A stretch of 64,000 nucleotides of DNA from DASSUW01 sp963811895 (GCA_963811895.1 CAWETE010000002.1:1-64000); one strand, 5' to 3'. Shown: positions 15,705-24,761, counted from the first letter of the stretch. The notes: generated by a model from the sequence alone, not told the origin. A program made the numbers and translations.

Positions 15705-17950
15705 GCGCAGCCGAGCTTCGAGAGCGGCTCGTTGAGGTTGCCGCACTTGGGCGACTGCACGCACGACGGGCAGCCGCTGTCGCACGGGCACTCGCTCACC
15801 AGCCGGTGGGCGTCGTCCACCAGCGCCTCGAACTGCTCGTAGCCCCGGCGCGCGATCCCGATGCCGCCGGGGTGCCCGTCGTAGATGAAGATCGTCGGGC
15901 GGCCCGTCTGCGGGTGCAGGTTGGTCGACAGGCCGCCGATGTCCCAGCGGTCGCACATCGCCAGCAGCGGCAGCACGGCGATCTGCGAGTGCTCGGCCGC
16001 GTGCAGGGAGCCGAGCATCTGCTCGAGCGGCAGGGCGGCGACGTCGTCACCGAGCTCGTACCAGAGCGCCTGGGTGCCGAACGAGGTGGCCGGCAGGTCG
16101 AGCCCGATCAGGTCGACCGCCTCGTGGTCGGAGAGGCGGCGCCGCTGGTAGGCCAGCACCTGCTCGGTCACCACCACGGTGCCGAAGGAGAGCGTCACCC
16201 CGAGCGCGGTCCGCCGCTCGATCAGGCGCTCGATGTAGGTGTCGGTCTCGTACTTGGGCTGGGTGTAGTAGTCGCCGTCGAACGGGCGGACCATCGCGCG
16301 GCGGCCCTCGAGGTCGAGCCCGTCGACCTCGTAGGAGCGGCCGGCGTGCAGGTAGACCGCGCCGTCGTGGACGGTGTTGTGGGCGCGCGCCATGTCCACC
16401 GTCCCGAGGATCTCGCCGGAGCGGGTGTCGACGATCAGCACGCCGTCGCGGCTCGCCGAGCGCAGCGAGACGTTGGCGGCGGGGAACTCCTCGGTCCGGC
16501 GCGGGACGAACGTCCCGTCCGGCCGCTCGCGCAGGTCGCCGGCCGAGACGAGCGCCTCGGCGAAGCGCCGCCAGTCCGGGCCGAGGATCTCGGCGTCGGC
16601 GTCCTCCAGCGGGCCCTCGGCCGCCGCGCACAGCAGGTGCTGGGTGTGGAGCTGCTCGTTCCACGGGTCGAGGATCGCCGCCTCCACCGGGCGGTCGAGG
16701 AACTCGTCGGGATGGCGGCAGAAGAACTGGTCGAGCGCGTCCTCGCCGGCCACGTAGAGCGCCAGCCCGCGGCCGCGGCGGCCGGCGCGGCCCCACATCT
16801 GCCGCAGCGAGGCGACGGTGCCGGGGAAGGTCACGCAGATCGCCGCGTCGAGCGAGCCGATGTCGATGCCGAGCTCGAGCGCGTTGGTGGCCACCACGCC
16901 GAGCAGCTCGCCCTCGAGCAGCTGGTGCTCCAGCTCGCGCCGCTGCTGCGCGGTGTAGCCGGCGCGGTAGGGCGCGATCCGCCCCGCCAGGTCGCCGCGG
17001 CCGCGGTCCTCGAGCGTCAGCTGGGCGAAGCGCGACATCAGCTCGACCGCCTTGCGCGACTTCATGAAGACGATCGTGCGCGCGCCCTCGGTCACGAGGT
17101 CGGCCAGCAGGTCGGCCGCCTCGGCCAGCACAGAGCGGCGCGCGGCCGTCTTCTCGTCGACGATCGGCGGGTTCCACATCGCGATCGTGCGCTTGGCCTG
17201 CGGGGCGCCGTCGCGGTCGACCACGGTGATGCCGTCGAGCCCGGTCAGCCGCTCCGCCAGCTCGCCCGGGTTCGCGACCGTGGCGCTCGCGAGCAGGATC
17301 CGCGGCGCCGTGCCGTACGCCTCGGCCACCCGCCGCAGCCGTCGCAGCACGTTGGCCACGTGGGAGCCGAAGACGCCGCGGTAGACGTGCGCCTCGTCGA
17401 CCACGACGATCCCCAGGTTGGCGAAGAAGTCGCCCCACGCCGGGTGGTTGGGCAGGATCCCCAGGTGCAGCATGTCGGGGTTGGTGATGACGATGTTCGA
17501 CCGCCGCCGGATCGCCAGCCGCTGCTCGCGCGGCGTGTCGCCGTCGTAGATGGCCGGCCGGGCGCGCTTGACGCCGAGCGCATTCAGCGCCCGCGCCTGA
17601 TCCTGGGCGAGCGCCTTGGTCGGATAGAGGTAGAGCGCGCGCGCCCGCGCGTCGCGGCACAGCGTGTCGAGCGTCGGGAGGTTGAAGCACAGCGACTTGC
17701 CGGAGGCGGTGCCGGTGGTGACGATCGTCGGTCCGGCCCACGCCGCGTGCAGCGCCTCGGCCTGGTGCGCCCACAGGCGGTCGATCCCGCGCGCCTGCAG
17801 CGCGGCGGTCACCTCCGGATGCAGCTCGTCCGGGATCGCGATCTCCTGCGGCGGCCGCGGGTGCTGGGACGTCTGCATGACCAGCCGCTCGTCCTCGCGG
17901 CCGGCTTGCAGGAGCTGATCCCAGGGCTCGATGTCGCGGACGACGGCCAT
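15674..17950 (-). CDS. DEAD/DEAH-box helicase with DUF1998 domain (MrfA-like)
   Basis: 758 residues. Superfamily 2 helicase motifs: Walker A-like TTGTASGKSLCFNLPTL, DEAH in VVVDEAHVYRG, SAT in LLASATVANPG, and motif VI MWGRAGRRGRGL. The C-terminal DUF1998 region has a four-cysteine cluster CPCDSGCPSCVQSPKCG that should bind zinc. This architecture matches MrfA of Bacillus and yeast Hrq1, repair helicases for crosslinks and mitomycin damage. Starts at ATG 17950 (MAVVRDIEPW). It stands alone on the minus strand between convergent and divergent genes. The AlkZ-like gene 2 kb away is another family tied to DNA crosslink repair. Confidence 0.92.
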   Translation of the reverse strand: MAVVRDIEPWDQLLQAGREDERLVMQTSQHPRPPQEIAIPDELHPEVTAALQARGIDRLWAHQAEALHAAWAGPTIVTTGTASGKSLCFNLPTLDTLCRDARARALYLYPTKALAQDQARALNALGVKRARPAIYDGDTPREQRLAIRRRSNIVITNPDMLHLGILPNHPAWGDFFANLGIVVVDEAHVYRGVFGSHVANVLRRLRRVAEAYGTAPRILLASATVANPGELAERLTGLDGITVVDRDGAPQAKRTIAMWNPPIVDEKTAARRSVLAEAADLLADLVTEGARTIVFMKSRKAVELMSRFAQLTLEDRGRGDLAGRIAPYRAGYTAQQRRELEHQLLEGELLGVVATNALELGIDIGSLDAAICVTFPGTVASLRQMWGRAGRRGRGLALYVAGEDALDQFFCRHPDEFLDRPVEAAILDPWNEQLHTQHLLCAAAEGPLEDADAEILGPDWRRFAEALVSAGDLRERPDGTFVPRRTEEFPAANVSLRSASRDGVLIVDTRSGEILGTVDMARAHNTVHDGAVYLHAGRSYEVDGLDLEGRRAMVRPFDGDYYTQPKYETDTYIERLIERRTALGVTLSFGTVVVTEQVLAYQRRRLSDHEAVDLIGLDLPATSFGTQALWYELGDDVAALPLEQMLGSLHAAEHSQIAVLPLLAMCDRWDIGGLSTNLHPQTGRPTIFIYDGHPGGIGIARRGYEQFEALVDDAHRLVSECPCDSGCPSCVQSPKCGNLNEPLSKLGCAQLMGRMLAS

Positions 17951-17961
17951 TGCCGTCCAGC

Positions 17962-18165
17962 CTACGAGCCTTCGCCGCTGTCCTCCTGTTGCTCTTGCCG
18001 CTCTTCGCGCTGTTCTTCCTGCTGCTCGAGCCGCTGCTCCTGGCGCTCCTCGAGCGATTCCTGCTCGGCGGCGCTCGTCGGTCCGAGCTTCGCGGTCACC
18101 GCGATGATCGTCACGGCCACGATGATCGCGGCGACGAGCAGCGAGCCGATCAGCTGGCGCGTCAT
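17962..18165 (-). CDS. small membrane-anchored Glu/Gln-rich coiled-coil protein
   Basis: 67 residues: one N-terminal membrane helix (MTRQLIGSLLVAAIIVAVTI) followed by a highly charged tail of repeated E-E/Q-R-Q-E units that should form a single helix or coiled coil, ending GEGS. Its ATG overlaps the TGA of the upstream membrane protein gene (ATGA), so both are translated together. Low complexity precludes a homology call. A membrane-tethered scaffold or partner of the upstream protein is possible. Confidence 0.7.
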   Translation of the reverse strand: MTRQLIGSLLVAAIIVAVTIIAVTAKLGPTSAAEQESLEERQEQRLEQQEEQREERQEQQEDSGEGS

Positions 18166-18557
18166 GACAGGAACGCCCCCGCCGTGCTCGCCCACGTGGC
18201 GACGAGCAGCACGAACACGGTGATGCCGAGCACCGGCAGAAAGCGACCTGCCGAGTGCCACCAGCGGATGACCACGACCTTGACCGCCAACACCACGAGC
18301 AGGAGGAAGCCGGTGACGGCGTGGAAGGCGCTGTCCTCGAGCTCGAAGTACGAGAGGCACATGATCGCGACGACGATGAGAAGGACGGCGATGGTGTCGC
18401 CGGACGCGCGGTGCGTCACGAAAGCGGGCTCCGCCTCGATCACTCTGAGCTTGCGATAGCCGATCGCCGCCAGGACCACCTGGTAGATCGCCAGCGCGGT
18501 CGCGACGCTGGCCAGCACGACCTTGACCTCCGTCGGATTTCCCTGCACGAGATCCAT
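18162..18557 (-). CDS. DUF6529-like four-helix membrane protein
   Basis: 131 residues with four hydrophobic segments (about 12-34, 55-75, 80-100 and 108-128) and conserved-looking histidines, for example FHAVTGF and RWWHSAGRFLP, a pattern seen in small actinobacterial DUF6529 or cytochrome-b-like proteins. ATG at 18557. It is followed by a coupled coiled-coil micro-protein. Function unknown; heme binding is only a guess from the histidines. Confidence 0.65.
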   Translation of the reverse strand: MDLVQGNPTEVKVVLASVATALAIYQVVLAAIGYRKLRVIEAEPAFVTHRASGDTIAVLLIVVAIMCLSYFELEDSAFHAVTGFLLLVVLAVKVVVIRWWHSAGRFLPVLGITVFVLLVATWASTAGAFLS

Positions 18558-18581
18558 CGGCCGGTCCTACCCTGATTCGTC

Positions 18582-19382
18582 GTGCGATGCGTCTATGTCG
18601 ATCTCGACGGAACGCTGATCGGCGCCGGCAGCTCGCTGCTGCGCGACGCCGACGGCGCGTTCTCGCTGGTCGGCGTCCGCGCGCTGGAGGCGTGCGACCG
18701 GGCGGGCGTCGAGGTCGTCATCTACTCCGGCCGCCGGCAGCTGACCTGCTTCTACGACGCGCGCCTCATGGGCATCGCGTCGTACATCTTCGAGGCCGGC
18801 GCCGGCGTCGTGCTCGACGGCGAGCTGCACTGGCTGACCGGCGACATCGTGCCTCGCGACGGCGAGACGATCTTCGACCAGATCACGGCCACCGGCGCGC
18901 CGAAGCTGTTGCTCGACCACTACGCCGGCCGGCTCGAGTACCACGAGCCGTGGCACAAGGGCCGCGAGGTCTCGCACCTGTTCCGCGGCGACGTCGACGC
19001 CTTCGAGGCCGACGAGCTGCTCGAGCGCGAGGGCCACGGCGACCTGCGGCTGGTCGACAACGGCGGGATCCATCCCGTCAGGCCGGGGATCGAGAACATG
19101 CGCGCGTTCCACCTCGTGCCCCGCAGCGCCTCCAAGGGCGCCGCGGTCGCCTGGCACATGCGCGCCCGCGGCTATGCGCGCGAGGAGTGCATCGCGATCG
19201 GCGACTCGCGCGAGGACCTCGGCGCCGCCGAGGTGGTCGGCACCTTCTGGCTCGTGGCCAACGGGCTCGACCGCGACCCGACGATCCGCGAGGCGCTGAC
19301 CGCCAACACGCGCGTCTGCGCGGAGCGCAACGGCGCCGGCGTCTACGAGGCCGTGATCACCGAGCTGGCCGAGCGCCGGTAG
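18582..19382 (+). CDS. HAD-superfamily hydrolase (Cof/MPGP-like)
   Basis: 266 residues starting at GTG 18582. Motif I is VYVDLDGTLIG with the nucleophile Asp and the acid/base Asp two residues later. Motif II is IYSGRR, the conserved lysine is in RSASKGAAVAWHM, and motif IV is IAIGDSREDLGAA. The large cap between motifs II and III resembles the C2B sugar-phosphate phosphatases such as mannosyl-3-phosphoglycerate or trehalose phosphatase. Its 3' end overlaps the convergent kinase-like gene by 40 nt. Substrate unknown. Confidence 0.85.
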   Translation: MRCVYVDLDGTLIGAGSSLLRDADGAFSLVGVRALEACDRAGVEVVIYSGRRQLTCFYDARLMGIASYIFEAGAGVVLDGELHWLTGDIVPRDGETIFDQITATGAPKLLLDHYAGRLEYHEPWHKGREVSHLFRGDVDAFEADELLEREGHGDLRLVDNGGIHPVRPGIENMRAFHLVPRSASKGAAVAWHMRARGYAREECIAIGDSREDLGAAEVVGTFWLVANGLDRDPTIREALTANTRVCAERNGAGVYEAVITELAERR

Positions 19383-20320
19383 TCGGCGAGCCGCACCCGC
19401 GCCAGCTCGACGCGCCGCCGCACCTTGTCCGGCCAGTCCGGCTCGAGGTCGCGGAACGGCAGGCTGCTCCAGCGCAGCAGCGCGGCGGCCTCGAAGAGCA
19501 GCGCGTCGCGGCCGGCGCCGCACGCCTCGAGGAAGCGCCCGCGGGCCTCGTCCTCGCCCGCCGCCGTCAGGTAGGAAGCGAACTCGCCGACGTCGAACAG
19601 CGGATGCCCGATCGCCGCGCTGTCGAGGTCGAGCAGCGTCACGCCCGCATCGCCCACCAGCACCTGGTCGTCGTGGAAGCTGCCGTGGATCGTCGCCACC
19701 GCCGGCTCCACGTCCGCGAGCCGGGGGATCAGCCGCTCGGCGAGGTCGCCGGGGTCGGCGCCGATCGCCGCGGCGGTCTCGGCGGCCGCCCGCAGGTCGC
19801 GCGCCTCGAGCTCGATGTCGTGCGCGGGCAGGTCCAGCCGCATGGCGTGCAGCCGCTCCATCGCCTGCGCGACCGGCTCCATCCAGGGCGCGCGCTCGCA
19901 CTGGCGCAGCGGCGTGCCGGGCACCTCCTCGTAGACCGTCAGCCCGGGCCGGTGCTCGAGCACCCGCGGCGAGCCGGGGATCTCGACCGGCGCGCGCCCG
20001 TCGGCCCGCAGCTTCGCGTACGCGCCGGAAAGGCGGAACACCGCGCGGCGCCCGGGCTTGTACCGCACGAGCTCGCCGCGGACCTCCGGCAGCGCGGGCA
20101 GGCGGACGTCGAGCGGCCAGCGCTGCACGACCCCGTCGAGCGCGCGCTCGGCCAGCGGGGAGCCGGCGACCTTCTCCCACAGCCGCTCCGTGCGCCTCGG
20201 CTTGAGCACGGTCAGGTGGGCCATCGAGTCGTAGAGCACCACCAGCCGGCGACCGGGCTGGTAGCGGACGTAGATCGGCTCGCCGAACCGGTCCGCCTCG
20301 AGCGCGCCCCACAGATCCAC
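19343..20320 (-). CDS. aminoglycoside phosphotransferase-family kinase
   Basis: 325 residues, starting GTG 20320. The kinase fold is seen from the Brenner motif IHGSFHDDQVLVG (catalytic Asp) and the DFG-equivalent LLDLDSAAIGHP, with a C-terminal helical lobe. The N-terminal lobe carries VRYQPGRRLVVLYD, and the P-loop is not obvious. Such proteins phosphorylate small hydroxylated substrates and only a few confer antibiotic resistance. It converges on a HAD phosphatase, so the two may act on related sugar phosphates, which is speculation. Confidence 0.82.
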   Translation of the reverse strand: MDLWGALEADRFGEPIYVRYQPGRRLVVLYDSMAHLTVLKPRRTERLWEKVAGSPLAERALDGVVQRWPLDVRLPALPEVRGELVRYKPGRRAVFRLSGAYAKLRADGRAPVEIPGSPRVLEHRPGLTVYEEVPGTPLRQCERAPWMEPVAQAMERLHAMRLDLPAHDIELEARDLRAAAETAAAIGADPGDLAERLIPRLADVEPAVATIHGSFHDDQVLVGDAGVTLLDLDSAAIGHPLFDVGEFASYLTAAGEDEARGRFLEACGAGRDALLFEAAALLRWSSLPFRDLEPDWPDKVRRRVELARVRLADYRRSASSVITAS

Positions 20321-20338
20321 GGATCGAGGTACGCGGCC

Positions 20339-20367
20339 TTGACTTCAACGGTTCAGCGGAGTACGTT
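20339..20367 (+). promoter_or_regulatory. putative promoter of the glpF-dhaKL-ptsI operon
   Basis: TTGACT at 20339-20344 and TACGTT at 20362-20367 are separated by 17 bp. This predicts initiation at about 20374, six bases before the palindromic operator at 20380-20398 and 50 bases before the glpF start, so a bound repressor would block the promoter. Confidence 0.45.
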
Positions 20368-20379
20368 CACGCGGAATTC

Positions 20380-20398
20380 GATTCGACATTGTCGAATC
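20380..20398 (+). promoter_or_regulatory. IclR-type palindromic operator upstream of glpF
   Basis: A perfect inverted repeat GATTCGAC-ATT-GTCGAATC. A closely related copy, GATTCGAC-AAT-GCCGAATC, lies at 25148-25166 at the start of the iclR gene. Two copies of the same 19-bp palindrome at the two ends of one catabolic island, one of them at the regulator itself, is the classic sign of a regulator binding site. Confidence 0.7.
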
Positions 20399-20424
20399 CC
20401 CTTTCTCCCAAGAGGAGGAGAGAA

Positions 20425-21204
20425 ATGGAGTCGTTCTCGCTCGGCCAGCGTGCTCTGGCCGAGACGCTCGGAACTGCCCTGCTCGTGCTCGTCGGACCCG
20501 GCTCGGTGGTCGCGACCCTCGCTCTGGCGGGCGACAGCACGCCTGCGGTGACGGGCGCCGACCTGCTCGGCATCTCGTTCGCGTTCGGTCTGATCATCAC
20601 GGCGCTCGTCTACGCGCTCGGCAAGGTGTCGGGCTGCCACATCAACCCGGCGGTGACCTTCGCGCTCGCGACCACCAAGCGCTTCCCGTGGCGCGAGGTG
20701 CCGACCTACTGGGGCGCCCAGGTCGTCGGCGCGGTGCTCGGCGCCCTCGGGATCTGGGCCGTGTACGCGCAGTCGGGCATCGACCTCGGCATGGGCCAGA
20801 CCTCGTTCAACGAGGAGACCACGACCTGGGCGTCGGCCATCTTCGCCGAGGGCATCGGCACCTTCATGCTGATGCTCGCGATCCTGGGCATCGTCGACAG
20901 CCGCTCGCCGAATGAGTTCGCCGGCGTCGTCATCGGCGGCGCCGTCGTGGCGATCATCATGGTCATCGGCCCGATCACCGGGGCCTCCCTGAACCCGGCG
21001 CGCGCCTTCGGGCCGGAGCTCGTCTCCGAGATCGGCGGCGGCGTCACCCACTGGGGTCAGCTGATCCCGGTCTACATCCTCCCGGGCCTCGTCGGCTCGG
21101 CCCTCGCGGCCTTCGCCTACGACGCGCTGGCCACCCCACGCCGCGTGGAGCGGCCGATCAAGACCGCCGTCAGCTCGCCGGACGACGCGCTCGCGGCCAA
21201 GTGA
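20425..21204 (+). CDS. glpF: glycerol uptake facilitator / aquaporin
   Basis: 259 residues, MIP channel with six membrane helices and the two half-helix motifs, HINPAVTF in loop B and SLNPARAF in loop E. Passive entry of glycerol or water through the plasma membrane. Glycerol is favoured because the next three genes encode dihydroxyacetone phosphorylation. ATG 20425 has a strong ribosome binding site (AGGAGGAGAG); a TTG at 20389 would start inside the operator. First gene of the operon; 11 bp separate it from dhaK. Confidence 0.9.
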   Translation: MESFSLGQRALAETLGTALLVLVGPGSVVATLALAGDSTPAVTGADLLGISFAFGLIITALVYALGKVSGCHINPAVTFALATTKRFPWREVPTYWGAQVVGAVLGALGIWAVYAQSGIDLGMGQTSFNEETTTWASAIFAEGIGTFMLMLAILGIVDSRSPNEFAGVVIGGAVVAIIMVIGPITGASLNPARAFGPELVSEIGGGVTHWGQLIPVYILPGLVGSALAAFAYDALATPRRVERPIKTAVSSPDDALAAK

Positions 21205-21215
21205 GAGGAGATTCC

Positions 21216-22238
21216 ATGGCCACGGTGACCCCGACGCTCCGCAAGCTGCTCAACGATCCCGAGGCGGTCGTGCGCGAGTCGCTGGCGGGCCTGGCGGCCG
21301 CGCACGGCGACATCCTGCGCGTCGACGCGGACGCGCAGATCGTGGTGCGCGCCGGCGAGCCGCGGGCCGGCAAGGTCGCGCTGATCTCGGGCGGTGGCTC
21401 CGGCCACGAGCCGCTGCACGGCGGCTTCGTCGGGCTCGGCATGCTCGACGCAGCCTGCCCGGGCGAGGTCTTCACATCGCCCGTGCCGGACCAGATGCTG
21501 GCCGCGACGAAGGCGGTCGACGGCGGCGCCGGCGTCGTCCACCTCGTCAAGAACTACACGGGCGACGTCATGAACTTCAAGCTCGCCGCCGAGGACGCCG
21601 CGGACGAGGGGATCGGCGTCGAGTCCGTGCTCATCGACGACGACGTGGCGGTCCAGGACTCGCTGTACACGGCGGGCCGCCGCGGCGTGGGCGCGACGGT
21701 GCTGGCCGAGAAGCTCGCGGGCGCCGCCGCCGAGCGCGGGGACGACCTCGCGAGGGTCGCCGGCGTGGCCCGGCGCGTGAACGAGCGCACGCGCTCGTTC
21801 GGCGTCGCCCTCTCCTCGTGCATCCCGCCCGCCTCGGGCAAGCCGATCTTCGACCTGCCGCCGGGTGAGATGGAGGTCGGGATCGGGATCCACGGCGAGC
21901 CCGGCCGGCGCCGCGAGCCGCTCGGCACCGCCAGTCACATCGCCGACCTCATGGTCGAGGCGGTCGTGAGCGACCTCGAGCCGGCCGACGGCGCAGCCGT
22001 GCTGCCCTTCGTGAACGGCATGGGCGGCACGCCGCAGCTCGAGCTCTACCTGCTGTACGGCGAGATCGAGCGCGCGCTGCGCGAGCGCGGCCTGGTGCCC
22101 GCGCGGCGGCTCGTGGGCCCGTACATCACGTCGCTCGAGATGGCGGGCGCCTCGCTCACGCTGCTCGAGCTCGACGACGAGCTGACCGGCCTGTGGGATG
22201 CTCCCGTGCACACCGCCGCCCTCCGCTGGGGGGTGTGA
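21216..22238 (+). CDS. dhaK: dihydroxyacetone kinase subunit DhaK
   Basis: 340 residues. Binds dihydroxyacetone covalently: GGGSGHEPLHGGFVG near residue 60, VVHLVKNYTGDVMNF, and the hemiaminal-forming histidine in EVGIGIHGEPGRRR. With DhaL and a phosphorylated PTS protein it makes dihydroxyacetone phosphate, feeding glycolysis. ATG 21216 is preceded by AGAGGAGA. Size and motifs match the PTS-type rather than the single-chain ATP-type kinase. The next gene, dhaL, starts 5 nt after its stop. Confidence 0.95.
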   Translation: MATVTPTLRKLLNDPEAVVRESLAGLAAAHGDILRVDADAQIVVRAGEPRAGKVALISGGGSGHEPLHGGFVGLGMLDAACPGEVFTSPVPDQMLAATKAVDGGAGVVHLVKNYTGDVMNFKLAAEDAADEGIGVESVLIDDDVAVQDSLYTAGRRGVGATVLAEKLAGAAAERGDDLARVAGVARRVNERTRSFGVALSSCIPPASGKPIFDLPPGEMEVGIGIHGEPGRRREPLGTASHIADLMVEAVVSDLEPADGAAVLPFVNGMGGTPQLELYLLYGEIERALRERGLVPARRLVGPYITSLEMAGASLTLLELDDELTGLWDAPVHTAALRWGV

Positions 22239-22242
22239 GCGG

Positions 22243-22884
22243 GTGCAACCGACCGTGAGCGCCGCCGTCTCCGTCACGACCTGGATGACCGAGTCCGCCT
22301 CAGCCGTCGAGGCCGAGGCGGACCACCTCACGCAGCTCGACTCGGCGATCGGCGACGGCGATCACGGGGTGAACATGACGCGCGGGTTCCGGGCGGTCCT
22401 CGCCTCGCTCGACGACGGCGAGCCGCCCGGGCGCCAGCTCATCACGGCCGGCAAGACGCTCGTGTCGACGGTGGGCGGCGCCAGCGGGCCGCTGTGGGGC
22501 CTGGCGCTGCGGCGGGCCGGCCGCGCGGTGGGCGATGCGACCGAGGTCGACGGCGACACGCTGGTGCAGGCGCTCGACGCGGCGCTCGCCGCCGTGGTCG
22601 AGCTCGGCGCCGCCGAGCCGGGGGACAAGACGATGGTCGACGCCCTCGGGCCTGCCATCGAGGCGCTGCGCGAGCGCCTGGCTGCCGGCGAGGAGCTCGA
22701 AGCGGCGCTCGACGCCGCGGCCGAGGCCGCCGACGCCGGCGCCCGCGCCACGACGCCGATGCAGGCCCGCAAGGGGCGGGCGTCGTACCTCGGCGAGCGG
22801 TCGGTCGGCCATCAGGACCCGGGCGCGACCTCGACCGCGCTGATCGTCCACGCGCTCGGCCGTTCCCTCGGCGGCCCGGGCTGA
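22243..22884 (+). CDS. dhaL: dihydroxyacetone kinase subunit DhaL
   Basis: 213 residues, all-helical nucleotide-binding subunit that holds ADP as a cofactor and transfers phosphate from DhaM to DhaK-bound dihydroxyacetone. The Mg-ADP motif LTQLDSAIGDGDHGVNMTRG has the required Asp residues, and VSTVGGASGPLWG and GDKTMVDAL follow. The start is GTG 22243 (or GTG 22255). The TGA overlaps the ATG of ptsI by one base. Confidence 0.93.
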   Translation: MQPTVSAAVSVTTWMTESASAVEAEADHLTQLDSAIGDGDHGVNMTRGFRAVLASLDDGEPPGRQLITAGKTLVSTVGGASGPLWGLALRRAGRAVGDATEVDGDTLVQALDAALAAVVELGAAEPGDKTMVDALGPAIEALRERLAAGEELEAALDAAAEAADAGARATTPMQARKGRASYLGERSVGHQDPGATSTALIVHALGRSLGGPG

Positions 22885-24575
22885 TGCGCGAGCACCGGCT
22901 GATGGGCCTGCCCGGCGCGCCGGGCACGGCGTCGGGTCGCGCGCGGGTGCTCGCCGCGGCGATCCCCGACTCGGCGTCCGTGCCCGCCGATCGGCGCCCG
23001 GCCGAGCTCGACCGCGCCCGCGCTGGACTCGTGGCGGCGTCCGCCGAGCTCGAGGCGATCGCCGCGCGCCTGCGCGAGGGCGGCCGGCAGGAGGAGGCCG
23101 ACGTCGTCGCCACCGGCGCGCTGATGGCGTGCGATCCGGCGCTCGACGCCGCGGTCGAGCGCCACACGACCGCCGGCCGGCCGGCCCCGGAGGCCATCGT
23201 GCGCGCCTGCGACGAGCACGCCGCCGCGATCGCCGCGCTCGGCGACGAGCGGCTTGCCGCACGCGCGGAGGACGTCCGCTCGCTCGGCCGCCGGGCCGCG
23301 AGACTCGCCGGCGCGGCCGACGAGCTGTCCGGCCCGGTGCGGGACGACTCGGTCGTGCTCGTCGCCGACGACCTCGGGCCCGCGGACGTCGCCGAGCTCG
23401 ACAGCACGGTCGTGGCCATCGCGCTCGCCGGCGGCGCGCAGACCGGGCACGCCGCCGTCGTGGCGCGCGGCCTCGGCATCCCGCTCGCCCTCGGGCTCGG
23501 GCCCGATCTCATGCGGGCTCGCGGAGAGATCGTGGTCGACGGCGACGCCGGCACGGCGGTCCTCGAGCCGTCCGCGGGGACGCTCGAACTCGCGCGCGCG
23601 GCGCAGCGCCTCCGGCACGCCGAGCGCCGGCGCGCGCTGGCTGAGCGCGAGCTGCCCGCGGTCACCCGCGACGGCCGGCGCGTGCGCGTGCTGGTCAACG
23701 CCGCGACCGTCGCCGAGGTCGAGGCAGGTCTGGCGGCGGGCGCCGAGGGCGTCGGCCTCATGCGCACCGAGCTGGGCTTCCTCGACGCGGCGGCCTGGCC
23801 CGACGAGGCGGCGCACCGGCGGCTGCTGAAGCCGGTGCTCGCACGGCTCGCCGGCCGCACCGCGACCGTCCGCGTGCTCGACTTCGGCGGCGACAAGCTG
23901 CCCCCGTTCCTCCAGGGATCGCGTGCGCGCGGGCTGGCGCTGCTGCTCGGCGCGCCGGACGCCCTCGCGGCGCAGCTCCGCGCCATCGCCGCGGAGGGCT
24001 CCGCCACCGAGCTGCGCGTCCTGCTCCCGATCGCCGAGCGGGCCGCCGACGTCGAGGCGGTGCGCCGGCTGCTCCCGACCGGTGTCGCGATCGGCGCGAT
24101 GGTCGAGTCCGTGGCGGCGGTCGAGGCCGCCGCCGAGCTGGCGGCCGCCTCCGACTTCCTCTCCATCGGCACGAACGATCTCGCGCACGCCGCCGTCGGC
24201 AGCGACCGATTCGCGGGCGCCGCTCCACCCGTCCACGACCCGCGCGTCCTGGCCCTCGTCGCCCGCACCGCCGCGGCGGCGGGAGACGCGGGCGTCCCAC
24301 TCGAGGTCTGCGGCGATTCCGCGTCGGACCCGATCGCCGCGCCGCTGCTCGTCGGGCTCGGCGTCGACGAGCTGTCGGTCGGAGCCGCCCAGGTCGGCCG
24401 CGTGCGCGGATGGATCCGGGGCATGGACCACGGCACCGTCCGGCGGGTGGCCCGCGAGGCGCTCGCGCTGAGCAGCGCCGAGGAGGTCGAGCGCCTAGTC
24501 GTGCAGGCCGGCGACGCAACCCGCGAGGACCGCGACGGCCGCGGGCGCGTCGTCGCCGTCGGCCCGCAGGCGTAG
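22884..24575 (+). CDS. ptsI: PEP-protein phosphotransferase (PTS enzyme I)
   Basis: 563 residues. Takes phosphate from PEP and passes it to HPr. The N-terminal half has the swivelling domain with the phospho-histidine in GGAQTGHAAVVARGLG. The C-terminal barrel has EGVGLMRTELGFLD, VRVLDFGGDKLPPF, SIGTNDLAH and PLEVCGDSASDP, with the catalytic Cys. It is coupled to dhaL by a 1-nt overlap, so this enzyme I seems dedicated to dihydroxyacetone phosphorylation. The last 81 nt are antisense to the end of the convergent ptsH gene. Confidence 0.93.
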   Translation: MREHRLMGLPGAPGTASGRARVLAAAIPDSASVPADRRPAELDRARAGLVAASAELEAIAARLREGGRQEEADVVATGALMACDPALDAAVERHTTAGRPAPEAIVRACDEHAAAIAALGDERLAARAEDVRSLGRRAARLAGAADELSGPVRDDSVVLVADDLGPADVAELDSTVVAIALAGGAQTGHAAVVARGLGIPLALGLGPDLMRARGEIVVDGDAGTAVLEPSAGTLELARAAQRLRHAERRRALAERELPAVTRDGRRVRVLVNAATVAEVEAGLAAGAEGVGLMRTELGFLDAAAWPDEAAHRRLLKPVLARLAGRTATVRVLDFGGDKLPPFLQGSRARGLALLLGAPDALAAQLRAIAAEGSATELRVLLPIAERAADVEAVRRLLPTGVAIGAMVESVAAVEAAAELAAASDFLSIGTNDLAHAAVGSDRFAGAAPPVHDPRVLALVARTAAAAGDAGVPLEVCGDSASDPIAAPLLVGLGVDELSVGAAQVGRVRGWIRGMDHGTVRRVAREALALSSAEEVERLVVQAGDATREDRDGRGRVVAVGPQA

Positions 24576-24761
24576 GGCGGTGCCGCCCTTGGCGCCGAGG
24601 GCGAGGACGGAGAGCAGGCTCTTGGCGTCGGCGTCGCGCGCGCCCATGCTGACCACGATGCGCGCGCTGAACTGCATCGCCGCGCGCACGAACTCGGCGG
24701 CGGGGCGCGCGTGGAGGTCGACGCCGGTCGGGAGCTGCGTCTCAGAGCTTGCTGTAGCCAC
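24495..24761 (-). CDS. ptsH: phosphocarrier protein HPr
   Basis: About 88 residues. The active-site histidine is in PTGVDLHARPAAEFVRAAMQ, followed by AKSLLSVLALGAKGG, which has the conserved serine-region layout of HPr. GTG 24761 is chosen; it overlaps the end of dhaM by 20 nt, so HPr is coupled to DhaM. Its last 81 nt overlap the end of ptsI on the other strand. Together these supply the phosphorelay enzyme I to HPr to DhaM to DhaL. Confidence 0.9.
   Translation of the reverse strand: MATASSETQLPTGVDLHARPAAEFVRAAMQFSARIVVSMGARDADAKSLLSVLALGAKGGTALRLRADGDDAPAAVAVLAGCVAGLHD

Noticed and set aside
19343..20320. Antibiotic-resistance call for the aminoglycoside phosphotransferase-family gene.
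   Set aside because: The fold is shared by many housekeeping kinases and no resistance-specific motif or mobile context is seen.
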